This document shows, piece by piece, positions 34,037 through 46,489 of a stretch of 64,000 nucleotides of DNA (the first letter of the stretch is position 1; every line of letters starts with the position of its first letter). The notes below the pieces were generated by a model. That model did not search any database. It saw only the letters and a program-made list of their open reading frames with translations, and was not told the DNA's origin. The stretch spans positions 4,695,001-4,759,000 of the forward strand of contig JAWRVZ010000016.1 of NCBI GenBank assembly GCA_037043235.1, read 5' to 3'. The position numbers and the translations under genes were made by a program. This DNA is from Rhodeus uyekii. Lineage: Eukaryota; Chordata; Actinopteri; Cypriniformes; Acheilognathidae.

Positions 34037-35735
34037 CATCATTTACAGAATTCAGAATCCCTCTCACTCACTCATCTCATTCGCTTTGGATCAAAAGTTT
34101 TTAGGAGCAAAAATAAATAAAGTCATGGTAAAAAAATAAGGTATTATGTTAATCCAACGGCCTCAGTCAATGTTTGAGCTCATGTTGTGAAATGTGCCCA
34201 TCCTCACATCATACATCCCTGCATCCACACCAATAAAGCCAGTGCAGCAAACACTGAAAAATGTGCTGTCTGAGCTGACAGCCGCACTGTCAGAACCTAG
34301 CTTTATTTATGCTCAGATGCTATGGCCTTGGAAAGTGGGAGTCCACAGAACTCTAAGGCTGTCAATCTGCCATCAGTTAATTAAATCTACTCAACCCACT
34401 GTGGCTCTAGACAGGAAGCGACTATAGAATTGATGTCAAGGGAAAAACAACAGTACATAATAGTTTTATTTTCTTTCTTTTTTCCCCCCAGGTCCAGTGG
34501 GCTTCCCAATGGCAGTATAATTATAAAGAGTATTAAATGTGTGTCATCTCCACTGGTAAATGCTTCATTTGAGAGTGAAGTGGATCAATGCAGGATGCGC
34601 TGTGTGAATGAGAACCATGCTCCTGAGAGGTGAATCACACACCTGCATCCCCAAACACCTGCTCATGCTGGCACATATGAAATGATAGAGAAGAGCATCC
34701 ACTTTGATTAAATGAGTATGGATGTTTTGCTCTCTTGTTTTGCGTTATTTCAAGATTAAATGTAATTTTTCTCCAGTTGCTGTGGCTTAGCAGTCCCTGA
34801 TGGGACACAAGCAGCTAAAACTAGTAGAGGTACTAAAGAATGCATAGGCAGATTCAGCTTATCGCAAGCTCATAAACTTGGATATTCTTCAGTTACAGCT
34901 CAGTGTTTCCCTTTTAAATGGGTCAAGACATCAGAAAGTTATTTTTCCTTGATCTTTTGATATATAAGTGGTCTTTTGATAATTAAAACATTGTGCAAGT
35001 TTCATAGCTTAAAACATCCTCCATATTATAAACAAAGCATTTATTTTACCCAAGCTTCTTAATTAGTTAAATCTAGATATTGAATCTGTAATGTCACACA
35101 GGCAAATACATTCCCATACCAATGACTCTAGACAAATAGTTATACATCACTGCATTATAACCCCTGCCGTCAATTCATGGCTGACACCTGTCTAAACCAG
35201 ATGCAGGTGACACATACTAGAAACAAGGCTGCATCTGAAAGCTTTACAATGCTTAATTCAGAGCATGCATGCCAAGGTAGAATGGTTTCAGGGCATGAAT
35301 CTAGTGTTAGCTTCCGTTCCTGTTTCCTGAGACACCTTCATCCGATTGATTTTTGAAGGCAGCACAGATGTATCCTTTGTTGCCTTTGATATCCCACAAT
35401 CCTGTGCGTTCCATTCCAAAAATAAAGCTGGCAATGAAAAGTCATGGTTGGTCAGTTTTGCTCATTTAAAAAAAGGGAAGACAAGGAAAATGTCTTGAGT
35501 GAAACCATTGTTCCCTGTGCAAAAAATCGTTGATCGCCTCAGCATGATAAAGTCTGAAGCACTAGTGAAACATGTCCAATCTTGATTGGCACCATGTTGT
35601 GATGTAACTTGATGATATACCACAGATGCTACAAAGGGACACCAGAAAACAGCAGTGTTAGCTTCTGAAAGGCTGAAGCAAGCTGCTCTCAGGCATTCAG
35701 GAGTTGTGGCAAAGAAATGCAGTTCTCTTCTCAAG
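34037..35735. other. Intronic stretch, nothing recognised
   Basis: AT-rich unique-looking sequence. Short open frames on both strands lack domains. A SINE-like tail lies near 34081-34125. Confidence 0.5.
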
Positions 35736-35737
35736 GA

Positions 35738-38290
35738 AAAAGGGTTGCAGTTGTAACCAGAGATGGTCCTTTTTCAGGGAACTGCGTTTAAGATGACACT
35801 ATGGGGATTGAATCTTGAAGCTTGCCCAGGCACAACTGCATCTTGGCATGGAAGGAAGGTTCCAGACTATAAAATCCTATAAATGTGTGTGGGTAGGTCC
35901 AGCCTATAGCATCGCAGTCTTCTTGCAGGGAAACCCTAATAACAGGGCTTTAGAAAATATCATACTCCTAGTAGAATATGCCCTAATCAGCAGAGGCAAA
36001 GGAAAATGTCCCATCTAGTAAGTCCAACTATTTATATTACCTTGAAAATCTGTTTACTTATTGTCTAATTTGAGGCTGGGGATCCCTTCCTAAGCAAACT
36101 AAAACACACTAATATCTGGTCCGACTTCCTCCATCATGGGGACCTATGTACATTTACCATGCACAGTAAATGTAGATTCTCCTGGTCTACAAACACATGA
36201 GATGGAGAATGGCTTTCAACCTCCCCTGGAGAAAACTCCAGAAAGGAGAGACAGTAAGGACCTCAAGGTCCCACTCTCTTTTAAGGGACATATAGGCCAG
36301 CAGGAAAGCCAACTTAAAAGTGAAGAACTTCTCTGCCACTTAGCCAATGGAATAGAAGGTTACCAGGGATAACCCTTAGAGAACCACAGCCAGACCCTAG
36401 GATGGGTCCCTGACATGAGTTGCAGGTCTCATCCTCAATGCACAACCAAGTTATGCATCTCAAGAGTTCCATCGCTTAACAGTCCATGGATGGAAGCTAT
36501 GGCCAACATGTACCATAGCATCCAGTCCATCTGAATCCACAACCACAGCGGGGAGAGGGTACTCTTTTGAGAAGCAAACAGATGCACTTCTGCTTGGCCA
36601 AACTTCCTCTAATTAAACTCCACTTTCTCAGGGTGGAGTCTCCATTCTCTGGGCCTCAGACCCTGCCTCAACAGGACATCAGCTCCCAGATTTTGGTTCC
36701 CAGGGATGCACATTGCTCTGAGCGACAGCAACTTTCCCTGAGATCACAGGAGGACCTGATGCACAAGTCTGCACAGAGGACCCAACCTTTGACCCCTCTG
36801 ATGATTTATATAGGAGATCACTGACATATCTGTTCAAAGGGACACATCGGTTGTCACTACTTTCCTCTGACAAGGTGGCTATTTTATATTTCTTTTATAT
36901 AGCAATGATATAAAGGCATCTGTGTGTAGCCTTGATCATAAGAAACAGGTTCTCCTCAAGGAGAATCTCCTGGTCCTGAGCTACCTGGACCAGGGATCTC
37001 ATGTGGGTTAACACTTTTCTTTGTCTCAACTCTAAGCACCTTATATGGCCAAGGACAAAATCTCGATGCCGAACCACCATCTCCTGCAACTGAACTAGAA
37101 TTAATCATTTATCTATTTATTTGAGGACACCAATGCCTTGTAGCCTCAATGTGCTGCATCTATTCATTCTGTGAAGGTGCAAGGGGATAACGCTAGGCTG
37201 GACAGAAAAACTTGTTGATGAAACATCACTTTTCCCCAAAAAACTTCCTGTGTTGTGGAAGGATGGATCACATGGAAGGATGGAACGTGTCCTTCAGATC
37301 TTTTGTGACAAATCAGTCCTCTGACATGATTTGACTCCCAATCAGTTGAACTGTTATCTGTAAGCTGTGCCTTTTCAGAGACTGATTCAGAGATCTATAG
37401 CAGGATGCAACACCCTGATCATTTTTGGGACAATGAAGTACTGACTAGACTCTCTCTTGGGAGGATGAAAGTGTTCTATTTTCCTTTGCCAAGAGGGACT
37501 TTACTTCTTTTTCTTGGACCCAACTCTGCTTGGGGTCCAAAACAATCTTTATGATATCATTGGAGCTTTGTAGACGGGACACAAATTGGACCCAGTTACC
37601 TTTTTCCATGATACAGAGGACCCAATGAGAAACACTGCGTTTCCATGCTTCTATGTAATCTACAAAGGTGTCCAGTATTTCGATACTGACCTTGGGTACT
37701 TTGCTGAGTTAGGTGCCCTGATTTGGGTCCCTGGCCGAGAATGCCTCAACAAAGTTTTCTACAGGCCTCACGAAAGAAACTCTGCAGGGCTGCAATGACT
37801 TCACCCAGACACTGGAATTTGCGTTCGCTGGAAACCAATGTACTCCAAAGTGTACGAGGCTGAGTTTGATGGGTAGTGTCAGGACCTTGAGGGATGACGC
37901 AATGTCAGGTGAGAGAAAGGATGCAATTGTCTCCTCAACCAGCACAATTGTCTCATAGCCATTGTCCTTTGAGTCTAGGGTGAATTAGTATGCACTGTTG
38001 TGCTCATTAAATGCTAGGAGAAATCCGTTTTTTAAAATCTCAAAATGTTTGCCACTGCATGAGTCACAACCTCAAGTAGCTCCAGAAAAACAGAATATAA
38101 AGGTCTATTAAAAACAATCTATTTCCTCAGAATGAGACAGTCCTAGCACCAGGATCTCACTTAGGGAAGAAGACGCTGTGGAGCAGGCAAGTGAGGGTTG
38201 AGAAAGAGCCAAAGCCATCTCAAACTCCTCTGCCAGATCCATTTGCAACCCCCACAATCTGAGACACAGCAGCACCTCGGCAGAAATGGG
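35738..38290 (-). mobile_element. DIRS-like retroelement with degenerate gag-like and RT ORFs (copy 3)
   Basis: This is the most complete of the three copies. On the minus strand the order is a gag-like segment (SPDIASSLKVLTLPIKL, ~37870-37915), then reverse transcriptase (SEDWFVTKDLKDTF, ~37300-37345), then HRDFVLGHIRCLELRQRK (~37025-37080), then an RNase H-region segment (LRPREWRLHPEKVEF, ~36610-36660). Each matches conserved fish DIRS1-type segments as I recall them. Many stops and frameshifts are present. The tyrosine recombinase was not recognised. Termini are approximate. Confidence 0.62.
36567..37945 (-). pseudogene. DIRS-like polyprotein pseudogene
   Basis: This covers the gag-like to RNase H-region segments described for the element. 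In a live element reverse transcriptase and RNase H copy the RNA intermediate. Here the catalytic YxDD-type segment could not be read, and frames change repeatedly between 37400 and 36600, so the product is not functional. Confidence 0.55.
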
Positions 38291-39059
38291 TCACGAAGTT
38301 TAGATTGAAGTTTAGTGCATTTCTCATTTATAAATTCCCTTGCTCCTTGTATTTTAAAAACATCTAAATATTTAAATTCCAGTTTGAAATCCTGATTTAA
38401 TCAGTTTCAAAAATGTAATCAGTTTCTAATAGTACACCCTCTTCACCTTTGTTCAGTAACTGAAAAGAGGTCCTGCTTTTTAAATAAGTGGTTCCAATGG
38501 GATCCTGACACATGCTGGATCTAACTGCCTTTAATTTCTGGTCTGTCCCATATCATCCAATTTGTCAGTATTAATTACTCAGAGAGATAAAGAGCATGTC
38601 TTAATAAATCTGACAGCAGTGGGACGATGTGGCAGTGTATATGCTGCTGGGATTTCCAGAAATCAATCTTTAAATGTGCACAGATGTTATACAGTCGCTT
38701 TGTTTTATTCACAAAGGTGTCAAAATAATAATCCTAGTTTAATATGCACATAAATTCACATAATCCACTTTATGCATGCCATTATCTACATTTAGTTTAG
38801 CACATACTATCCAATCCTATCCAATTTTGTCATCAGTTACCCTCACGTTATTCCATGAACAACAATTACATGTTAATAAGACTGATCAATGTTTTTATGT
38901 GCAAGCCTTAATTAAATATGTTCGTCATATGAAGCGATCATGTCTCTTCAGAAGACTTGGATCAAACTGCCTAACTTATATGGATTATTTTAGTGATGTC
39001 ATTATTGACTTGGTGGAATGGATTTTGAATAGAGGTATAGAGGTTATAGATACTAAAAA
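38291..39059. other. Intronic stretch, nothing recognised
   Basis: No repeat border, motif or exon is seen. The plus-strand frame 38776-39132 runs into the LTR-like block and has no domain. Confidence 0.5.
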
Positions 39060-39670
39060 TATAATTTTCATGCTCCATGTGTCTGTCTTCTGTTGTGAGC
39101 ACACAAGACGATTGTTCACTTGTGCACTCTGAGTGCGCACGGTTTTGAGTTCACTAGGGCTGTGCGCTCTCGTCCGCATCAGTTGTTGTGTAACACACGG
39201 TTCATGTTTACATCAGCCGCATTCTTTCATGTTATATCTTGTCTTGTTCTGTTTAGCACGCAGATTGTGTTTTCACTGGCTTTCATGTTGTTTTGTTTGT
39301 GTGAACATGCGGCTTATGAGTGTTCTCATTGGCTGCGTGTTCATGTCATGTTCAATGTGAGCACATGGCTTGTCACATGTGTTTCCTCATGCTATGTGCT
39401 CTCCTGTCTGATTTCTTGACCTGGCCAATATTGTTACCTTGTTATTGGTTAGTTTGCCCCACCTGTCCTCCCTCGTTACCTTCCCAGTTGGTTCCCTGTT
39501 CATTTTCCCTGTGTTTGCTGCCATGTGCTTGATCGTCATCGTATGCTCATCTAACTTTCGTGGAATGTTTGAAACAAATCAAGTCTGTTTTCCCCGCTGG
39601 GTAGTTTTGTTTCAGTTTTTGTTTTATTTTACAATAATAAAAGCCCTTCTTTCCCGCATTATGGAGTCCT
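39060..39670 (+). repeat. LTR-like block related to 30841-31312
   Basis: It shares CATTGGCTGCGTGTTCATG, the CCTCCCTCGTTACC-type block and the AATAAAAGCCCTTC end with the block at 30841. AATAAA lies at 39636-39641. Several short overlapping open frames in this stretch are incidental. No second LTR, primer-binding site or coding region was found. Confidence 0.45.
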
Positions 39671-40003
39671 CGCTGTTCCCTTCACCGCTAACCCTGATAG
39701 CTATAGTTTGCTACAGTTTTCTGTAGGCTTAGTTGTATTCCGTTATGTATAATGTATAGTTATTACTATAATAACTACATGTAACGTGTGACAAAGACAC
39801 TGTGTTATCTTATATACTTGACACTAGTTTCCATAAAAATGACATTAAAATATTTTCAGTTTAGCATAATTGCTTGTCAGTAAATTTAACAGTACAACTT
39901 ACTTTTGAATTAATTAAATTTGACTTTAAAATATAATGCAATTTCCTTTAATAAGTGTACAAAAAATTGCATTCGGTTCACACTTGAGTATATTCTTTTA
40001 TAG
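39671..40003. other. Intronic stretch, nothing recognised
   Basis: AT-rich. Its last 8 bases (TTTTATAG) form the probable left target duplication of the hAT copy that follows. Confidence 0.5.
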
Positions 40004-40872
40004 CCTAGGGGCGCGCAGAGCGATACCGGGGGGGCGCGTGTGACCCCGGGGAACATGCTTTTTTTTGCCAGGGAGCAGGTTTTCTTGCACTGAACAAGAG
40101 CACAGCACAGAGCAGCAGATAAGAAGTTCAGATAACAATCCCTTCACCCTTTGACGTGTACGATATTTGTGTTCATATGTGTCACGTGATCAATCGCTAA
40201 ATTCACACGTGTTTTTACGCAATATCTGGCACTGATCCAGAGAAAGACGCGCTCAGAGCTTGTCATTTATCACAACAATGATAAATTGATAGATTTGTTT
40301 TCAACCACATAAGGTTTCTTTTAGGTTTCAAACGTTTAAATACTCAAAAGTACTGGCAAAACAATACATTTATACTTTGAACAATACACACTGGTGTCTA
40401 TAAAAGCGGAAATAGCAATCCATTCAATTATAAGCTGACAAGGTGTTTTATTCATATCAGATACACAATGTATTGGTAACTATAAACTTCACTCTATTCT
40501 TCTACCACTTCACTGGCCACTTACTATCACGTATTTCAGAAGAAGTGACTGAATTGACGTGTTGTAAATCAGACAGATCAGATTCTCTGAACTGCGGCGC
40601 AAACTAACACAGCGGCACCCGTCACACATTATAGATCAACGAACATAATCATTATAAAGGTTTTTAAGCAACAAAACACATTCATTTCCACATATCTGAG
40701 AATCTGAATATCAGGTAGTTCATGACTTAGTGACTAGTTTGAATGAAAAAGAAAAAACGAAATACATGTGATACATCTATCATACAGCGCTTTTTGTAGG
40801 TGCGGTATGGGGGGGGGGGGAATGTTTACCTCTTCCTGGGGGGACATAACAGAAAATAATTCAGAAGAACCG
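40004..40872 (+). mobile_element. hAT nonautonomous element, longer relative of 46043-46489
   Basis: Shared blocks with 46043-46489 include GGGAGCAGGTTTTCTTGCAC, TGTCACGTGATCAATC, AATATCTGGCACTGA, TACAGCGCTTTTT and AATGTTTACCTCTTCCT. It is ~420 bp longer, so the other is an internally deleted form. The terminal CAGTGGTTCTCAA is lost or mutated on the left. TTTTATAG (39996) and TTTTATTT (40873) are a plausible decayed 8-bp duplication. No transposase. Confidence 0.65.
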
Positions 40873-41031
40873 TTTTATTTTGTGTATTTTTTCTGTAATT
40901 AGTACACTTTATAAAACTATGCAAAAGTTCACTTCTTTTTCACAAGGGAACCCTTAAATGATGTCATATTTCCAAGTCGTCCGTTTGAGTCTCACTACCT
41001 TATGACTAATATACTCAAAAATTTTCCTTAC

Positions 41032-41223
41032 TGTGACGATGAGGCCTTTTTCTTGGAAGTATTTGACCAGGGGGACAGCATTCTGTTTGAAGTTAGTCAG
41101 GCGTCGATCGATAGCTTTAGGGTTGTCATCTGGGCGACCCTGCTGCTCCTCACGCTTCTCCAGACGCTCCTTCAGACGCTGGTTAGAGCAGGCCAGAAAC
41201 ACCACCAGGTCTGGAGTACAGAT
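41032..41223 (-). CDS. ak5: ak5 exon, end of the first adenylate kinase domain
   Basis: A 192-bp exon of 64 codons. The acceptor is TGTCTCTGTAG ending at 41224 and the donor is ACA|GTAAGG at 41032/41031. It reads from ICTPDLVVFLACSNQRL through EEQQGRPDDNPKAIDRRL to YFQEKGLIVT. The GRPDDN segment with flanking arginines corresponds to the LID region, where basic residues bind the phosphates (family knowledge). The match to vertebrate AK5 is very close and clearly better than to AK1-type or UMP-CMP kinases. The next exon is at 9477-9567. The exon before it (nucleotide-binding loop side) is not in the window. Confidence 0.9.
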
Positions 41224-41690
41224 CTACAGAGACAGAACAAAGGAGATGAGTGTCTCTTAACTAGTAATATCTCAGTTCAAGTTAATAATCATGGGCTTCT
41301 TCACCTTCTGGCAGTCAAGTTCAAAGTGACTTGTGACTGCAGTGATCTGTGAATATGTAGCTAATAAGCACAGCTCTGCTTTAATATGTCAAAAGCATCT
41401 TCAAGTGAGATCTAAGAAGAGGTTTGGAGCATCACATAATTATGAATAAGATTGAATGTGGACTAGAGGCAAATAAGCATACATCAGATATCTTAGTTGT
41501 AACATTCACATGTGAAACAACAGAAAATGCTCAGCATTTTGTATAACTGAGGCTTTACAGAAATATAAGAGAAAAATAGAGTTGGTTGCTATGGTTACTG
41601 TCAATTAATCATTTATCAAAAAAAGAACAGCTTATGTTCAATACATACATATCCACAATATACACATATCTGACATTTAAACAATGCTAA

Positions 41691-41693
<3 letters not shown>
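41224..41693. other. Intronic stretch beside the exon, nothing recognised
   Basis: It contains the acceptor region of the ak5 exon (pyrimidine-rich on the minus strand) and no repeat. Apparent open frames on the plus strand at 41002-41352 are antisense shadows of the exon. Confidence 0.6.
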
Positions 41694-41759
<66 letters not shown>

Positions 41760-41842
41760 AGACATGCAGACATACAGACATACAGACACACACACATACA
41801 TACATACATAGACACATGCACACACATAGACACAGGCACACA
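41694..41842. repeat. Compound microsatellite (TA)n then CA/ACAT-rich
   Basis: A perfect (TA)28 run at 41695-41750 is followed by about 90 bp of CACATACA/GACATACA-type units. It produces spurious repetitive open frames on both strands. Confidence 0.95.
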
Positions 41843-43909
41843 ATGACCTCAAAGGGTTATTTTTTTATCTGAAATGCAGTCGTACTCTTAACCAGTTGCC
41901 TGCTGGGAAGGCTTTTTGGGAATGTGCACTTAATTAGTCAGTGGAGAAAAAAAAAACTACAAATGTCAGTTCACAAATGCCTTAAAGCCTATCAAAGAAC
42001 AGAAAAGCATGATGATTATCTCAACAGAAGCATGGCTGGCAAAGTGCAATCTGTCGGCGAAAGCTAAGACACTGAAATGCATTTTTGCCATTAAACTAGA
42101 ATCCGTTCCTGCCAGTCACTACAGACTTATGTTTAAAAGGGACAGATCTGGATATACTGAAGGTCACATCATCAGTAAACTGATTCAATAAATAAGGTTA
42201 GAAAATTGGTCAATAGTTTATTTCTTTCCCAAAATTGAAAAGGTTGCACTTAACTATAACACATTAAATATTTGGTATGCCATATGATAGATATGTTGGT
42301 CAAGTAGATTATGTTTTGTAGGTTGCTTCCATTGAACCTGGTTAGCAGAATAGCCTGTTCTTTTCCATATAACCAAAGCTAACCATGATCCTATTTAAAT
42401 GTGGACATTGAGCATGTGAACTCTATATAAAAGGTCTTCATACAAACCCTGTAGAAAAGGTCAGATGTTCTGGATTCCTTTGAAGCACATACCTTTCATC
42501 CTGAATCAATTCATAAAACAGCGCAAGCTAAATAGAAAGGAACTGGATAAGATCTCTTGGGACACTGTGAACTGAAGATAGAAATGGCACTGTCTCTTGG
42601 GTTATTAGAAAATGTCTGACGTGTTGTTTTAAAGGGTATTACACCAAGAAAAACCCTCAGAGCCCTCATCAATTATACCTCCCGATGTGTAATATACATG
42701 ACAGACTGCCAATCTACCTGACCGTGATCATAACCCTCTGAGAAATGTTCCTGTCCCACTCCTCTCTCGTCTATCTGCGGAATTAACCTTTTGCTAATTC
42801 ATTCCAGTCAGTCATTATCATGCATCAATAAATTCAACCTATTGTTTCCCACAAAAAAGAAAATTCTATATTATTTAATATTTATAATATTTTTATTTTG
42901 AACTAGTCCTTTAGGTAAACAGAGCTGAGGTCTTGCTAATTCGTGTCAATGCAAAGCGTTAGTATTTCGCCCTCAGTAAAAAAACTCTGCGCTACATGTC
43001 AACTGCACTCAGAAAACAGCTTGTTGAAACAACCTGGAGCTTGAAACGCCACATTAGCAAATGCCCTTTAGTGCCGAAAAGAAAGCAAAACATTGTGAGC
43101 ACATAGTATTTGATTACTTTGACAGCAAAGGCCAATAAAACAACAAACAGTCAACAAAGTCAACTGAAAAACTTTGTTGTCTCTATGGCTGGTCACTGTA
43201 ATTTTGCCAAGACATGTTCTTGGAGCTATATATCTGTTCGAAAATGTAGTCCTAACCCTATCTCTACCCTTAAACCTTTGCCTACCTGTAATGATGGTGA
43301 ATAACACTGATGTAGAAGCACCTAACCCTGGTTGTAAGTCTAAAACTTGACATAAACTGAACACTTGTCTCTCAAATCTTCTTAGTTGATTGGAATGTTG
43401 TTCCAGGATCGACAAAGATGTTGTACTTGGTAAAATCGCATTCATTCTCTATGGCTTGTCTCTCACCCTCAATGTAAGTCTACACATGTTTTCTTCTGCC
43501 AGCTGGGAATCAGAAGTTGATGTTGAGAAAAGTAATAGTAGTAGAATTACTATTTAAAGAGTAAAAACCAGTCCAAAATGTCACATAAAAGAAGTTATTC
43601 TGATAAATGTCTCCAGTGTTGTTTTGGAACCCATTGATTTTCACTCTACAGACAAAACAGCTGAAATATTTAAAATATTTTTTTTTCTCTACAGAGACAA
43701 GTTATATAGATTTAACAAAACATGAGGGTGAGCAGTTGTGGTCTTTAGCAAAGTCATTTAAATTTTTCAAGTATCTGTAATTTGTTAGAGTAATTTTTCC
43801 TCCGAAACGTTTACATCATTACATTCCAAAGCATCAAGTACATTTTATTCCACTACATTTCATAAAATCACGGCTTGTTATTTTGAACTGAAGAAATCAA
43901 TTCACACTG
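41843..43909. other. Intronic stretch, mostly unassigned
   Basis: No gene. A short segment near 43640-43735 (ending ACATGAGGGTGAGCAG) resembles the subterminal part of the TTTAAAGGGATAGTT repeat family. The 125-codon minus-strand frame 43068-43445 has no domain. Confidence 0.5.
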
Positions 43910-43914
43910 CAATT

Positions 43915-44340
43915 GTCACAGTTCCCCTTCACAGGGGAATCTAGTTTTGTTTTGATTCTTGTTTGCCCATGCATTTCATTACTTTTATCCTCGACACCAG
44001 TGTCTTGTTAATCAATCACTAATTATCTTGTTTGCTTCTTGTTTGTCCCTGTATATAATCCCTCTATTTCAGTCCTGTCATTGTCAGGTATTGATTTGAG
44101 TTGTGTTCTGTGTATGTGTTGTTCTCCAAGTTTCCCGAGTCTATATCCTTATGTTTCAGTTTAAAGAATTCTCCTTCGTCATTCACAACTATCGTACAGC
44201 CCCCTGTACCACCCCTGACCAGAGTCCAGAATCCTGAACTGTTGGCGTCTCCCTGGATCTCTGAACTTCCGGCGTCTCCCTGGGCCCCTGCTCTGGAGGC
44301 CCTGTTCTGTCATACCACCCCTTGCCAGCCTACAGGGCAC
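43915..44340 (+). repeat. LTR-like block
   Basis: It starts TGTCACAGTTCCCCTTCAC and contains GTATATAATCCCTCTATTTC as a TATA-like region and TTTAAAGAATTCTCC near the presumed R/U5. It resembles fish LTR composition, but there is no matching second LTR and no target duplication. Confidence 0.35.
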
Positions 44341-44667
44341 CCATTCTCCCAACCCTGTGGAAGTATTACATCACAATGTAATTGGGGGGGGGGGGGGAAT
44401 ACTGTCCTGAAACACTAATATCTGGTTATGATTTTTGAGTTAACTGAGAGTGGCTTCGAAGAGTCTAAGACCCGACAGCTTTATGCCGCTTTGGACATTA
44501 AGCATGATGTCATGGGTCCTCCAGTCCTCTTCCCCCCACACATTCCCAGAGAAGATCCCAACCAAACCCAACACACACACACACACACAGAAAGAGAGAG
44601 AAATGTAAAGATGAATACACAAAGATGTTCCATGTAACTCAAATGTACACCTACTTCAACTTATACA
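44341..44667. other. Intronic stretch with simple repeats
   Basis: It holds a (G)n run at 44382-44396 and a (CA)n/(GA)n run at 44571-44601. Nothing else is recognised. Confidence 0.6.
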
Positions 44668-45746
44668 TCCTCACCTAAAGGATTATTATGAACACCTGTT
44701 CAATTTCTCATGAATGCAATTATCTAATCAACCAATCACATGGCAGTTGCTTCTATGCATTTAGGGGTTGGTCCTGGTCAAGACATTCTCCTGAACTCCA
44801 AACTGAATGTCAGAATGGGAAAAAAAGGTTATTTAAGCAATTTTGAGCGTGGTATGGTTGTTGGTGCCAGACGTGCCGGTCTGAGTATTTCACAATCTGA
44901 TCAGTTACTGGGATTTTCATGCACAACCATTTCTAGGGTTTACAAAGAATGGTGTGAAAAGGGAAAACATCCAGTATGCAGCAGAACTGTGGGAGAAAAT
45001 GCCTTGTTGATGCTAGAGGTCAGAGGTCATGGGTAGGGACCAACCAAATTCACGGGTAAAAAACTCGCAATTTCACGGAAGTTTTTTAAAAAAACACTCG
45101 ATTACACGAAAAATTCACGGGTACAATTTTTAGGCACCAATCACTGCAATCAGTCCATCTGCTGTCACACCCGCTGTTTTGTATTCTAAAATATCACTTT
45201 TTGACTGTTCACCTGTATTAAAAAACAAAAAGGAAACAAAATATGACTACAACGCACGTAGCCACACACTCCGCAATGCCAGGTGACATTAATTAAATAG
45301 TTTACAGTTTTTCGTGGACAAAACTTGGCCGACCAACGTGGATGTTGACATATTCTGTCGCTGCGGTGCATTGACGCTTGTGTACTGGCTGACACTTCTC
45401 TCCGTGTCAACGCTGTTCGTTGGTACAGAAAGGTAGCGTAATGCTAGCCGGCTCACATAGGCGGAGTTTGGGGGGGGCTGGGGGGGGGGCACTGCCCCCC
45501 CAGACCAGAGCCAATTAATGCCTGCCTTGTGCTTTGAATGTTTTTTTTTTGTTATTACAGAATTCATATTTTCTCATTTTATTTGTTTTATCTTATTAGT
45601 TCTGTGTATAGAATGAGTAAGATGTGGCTAATTAATTTTGTATTACTGTAGCTTTATTACACTCTCCCGCGATTTGCGAATCTCTAAGTATCGCGGTACT
45701 TGTGTGGACGCTCTTCTCGTTCTTTTTTATGCGCTGAATAAACAAA

Positions 45747-45932
45747 ATGGACATTCGTCGTTTTTTTAATAAATCCACTACTAAAAGTGTCAAATCTATC
45801 AGAAGAGAAGACAGTGGACATCTACACATCTCGGAAAAAGAGGCGGCTTCTTCTGCATTAGGTAAGATATTGGATCTGTTTATGAACTTTAATCGGAACG
45901 AAGAACACACTGTAACAAGCGCACCCGTCTAA
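45747..45932 (+). pseudogene. hAT transposase N-terminal remnant
   Basis: A 61-codon frame beginning MDIRRFFNKSTTKSVKSI. A basic MDIR.FF start is typical of TTF/BED-type hAT transposases (family knowledge). It lies inside element B in the sense direction, and no zinc-finger, catalytic or dimerisation motif follows. It is probably the leftover 5' end of the autonomous parent's gene, not a host gene. Confidence 0.5.
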
Positions 45933-46042
45933 CACACTTTTTGCCGCACTTCTGAACTCCCCGTGTTAACCCTATCACTGCCGATGCAAAACAAAACAGC
46001 AACTATAAAGAGTCTGTTCTATTCGCTATTCTTTGTATAAAG

Positions 46043-46489
46043 CAGTGGTTCTCAAATAGTGGGGCGCACGTTACCCTGGGGTACATGCTTTTTTTTGGCA
46101 GGGAGTAGGTTTTCTTGCACTGAACAAGAGCAGAAGTTCAGGTGACCTACGATCACGCCGGTGTTCATGTGTCACGTGATCAATCACTAAATTCACACGT
46201 GTTTTCGCAATATCTGGCACTGAGCCAAAAAAAAAAAAAAAAAACGGGCTCTGAGCTTGTCATTTATATCAACAATTGATTTTCAACAGATTTCTTTTCG
46301 GTTTCAACAACTTGAGCCAACAAGTTGGTGACTATTTTTAATTATCTATTATACAGCGCTTTTTATGACTACGGTATGTCAGGTGATAAGCATCACGCGT
46401 TGCCATGGAAACAATAAGGCAAAAGTTTTTGCCGCGAAATGTTTACCTCTTCCTAGGGGGGCGTGACAGAAAATAATTGAGAAGCACTG
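46043..46489 (+). mobile_element. hAT element C, inserted in hAT B
   Basis: The termini CAGTGGTTCTCAAATAG and TTGAGAAGCACTG are inverted. Exact 8-bp duplications GTATAAAG lie at 46035-46042 and 46490-46497. The 447-bp copy is an internally deleted relative of 40004-40872. It has a poly-A run at 46228-46243. Noncoding. Confidence 0.9.

Larger units (their letters stand above)
9568..41031 (-). other. ak5: ak5 intron of about 31.5 kb
   Basis: The intron is bounded by a GTAAGG donor at 41031 and a TATACAG acceptor ending at 9568. It is composed largely of transposon sequence listed separately. No extra exon was seen. Since the two flanking exons join exactly to the known AK5 order (GLIVT then LDADRD), none is expected. 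Confidence 0.85.

Noticed and set aside
41616..41872. Overlapping repetitive open frames on both strands
   Set aside because: They are translations of the (TA)n and CA-rich microsatellite.
45747..45932. Possible host gene start (MDIRRFF)
   Set aside because: It lies wholly inside hAT element B between exact target duplications, so it travelled with the element.
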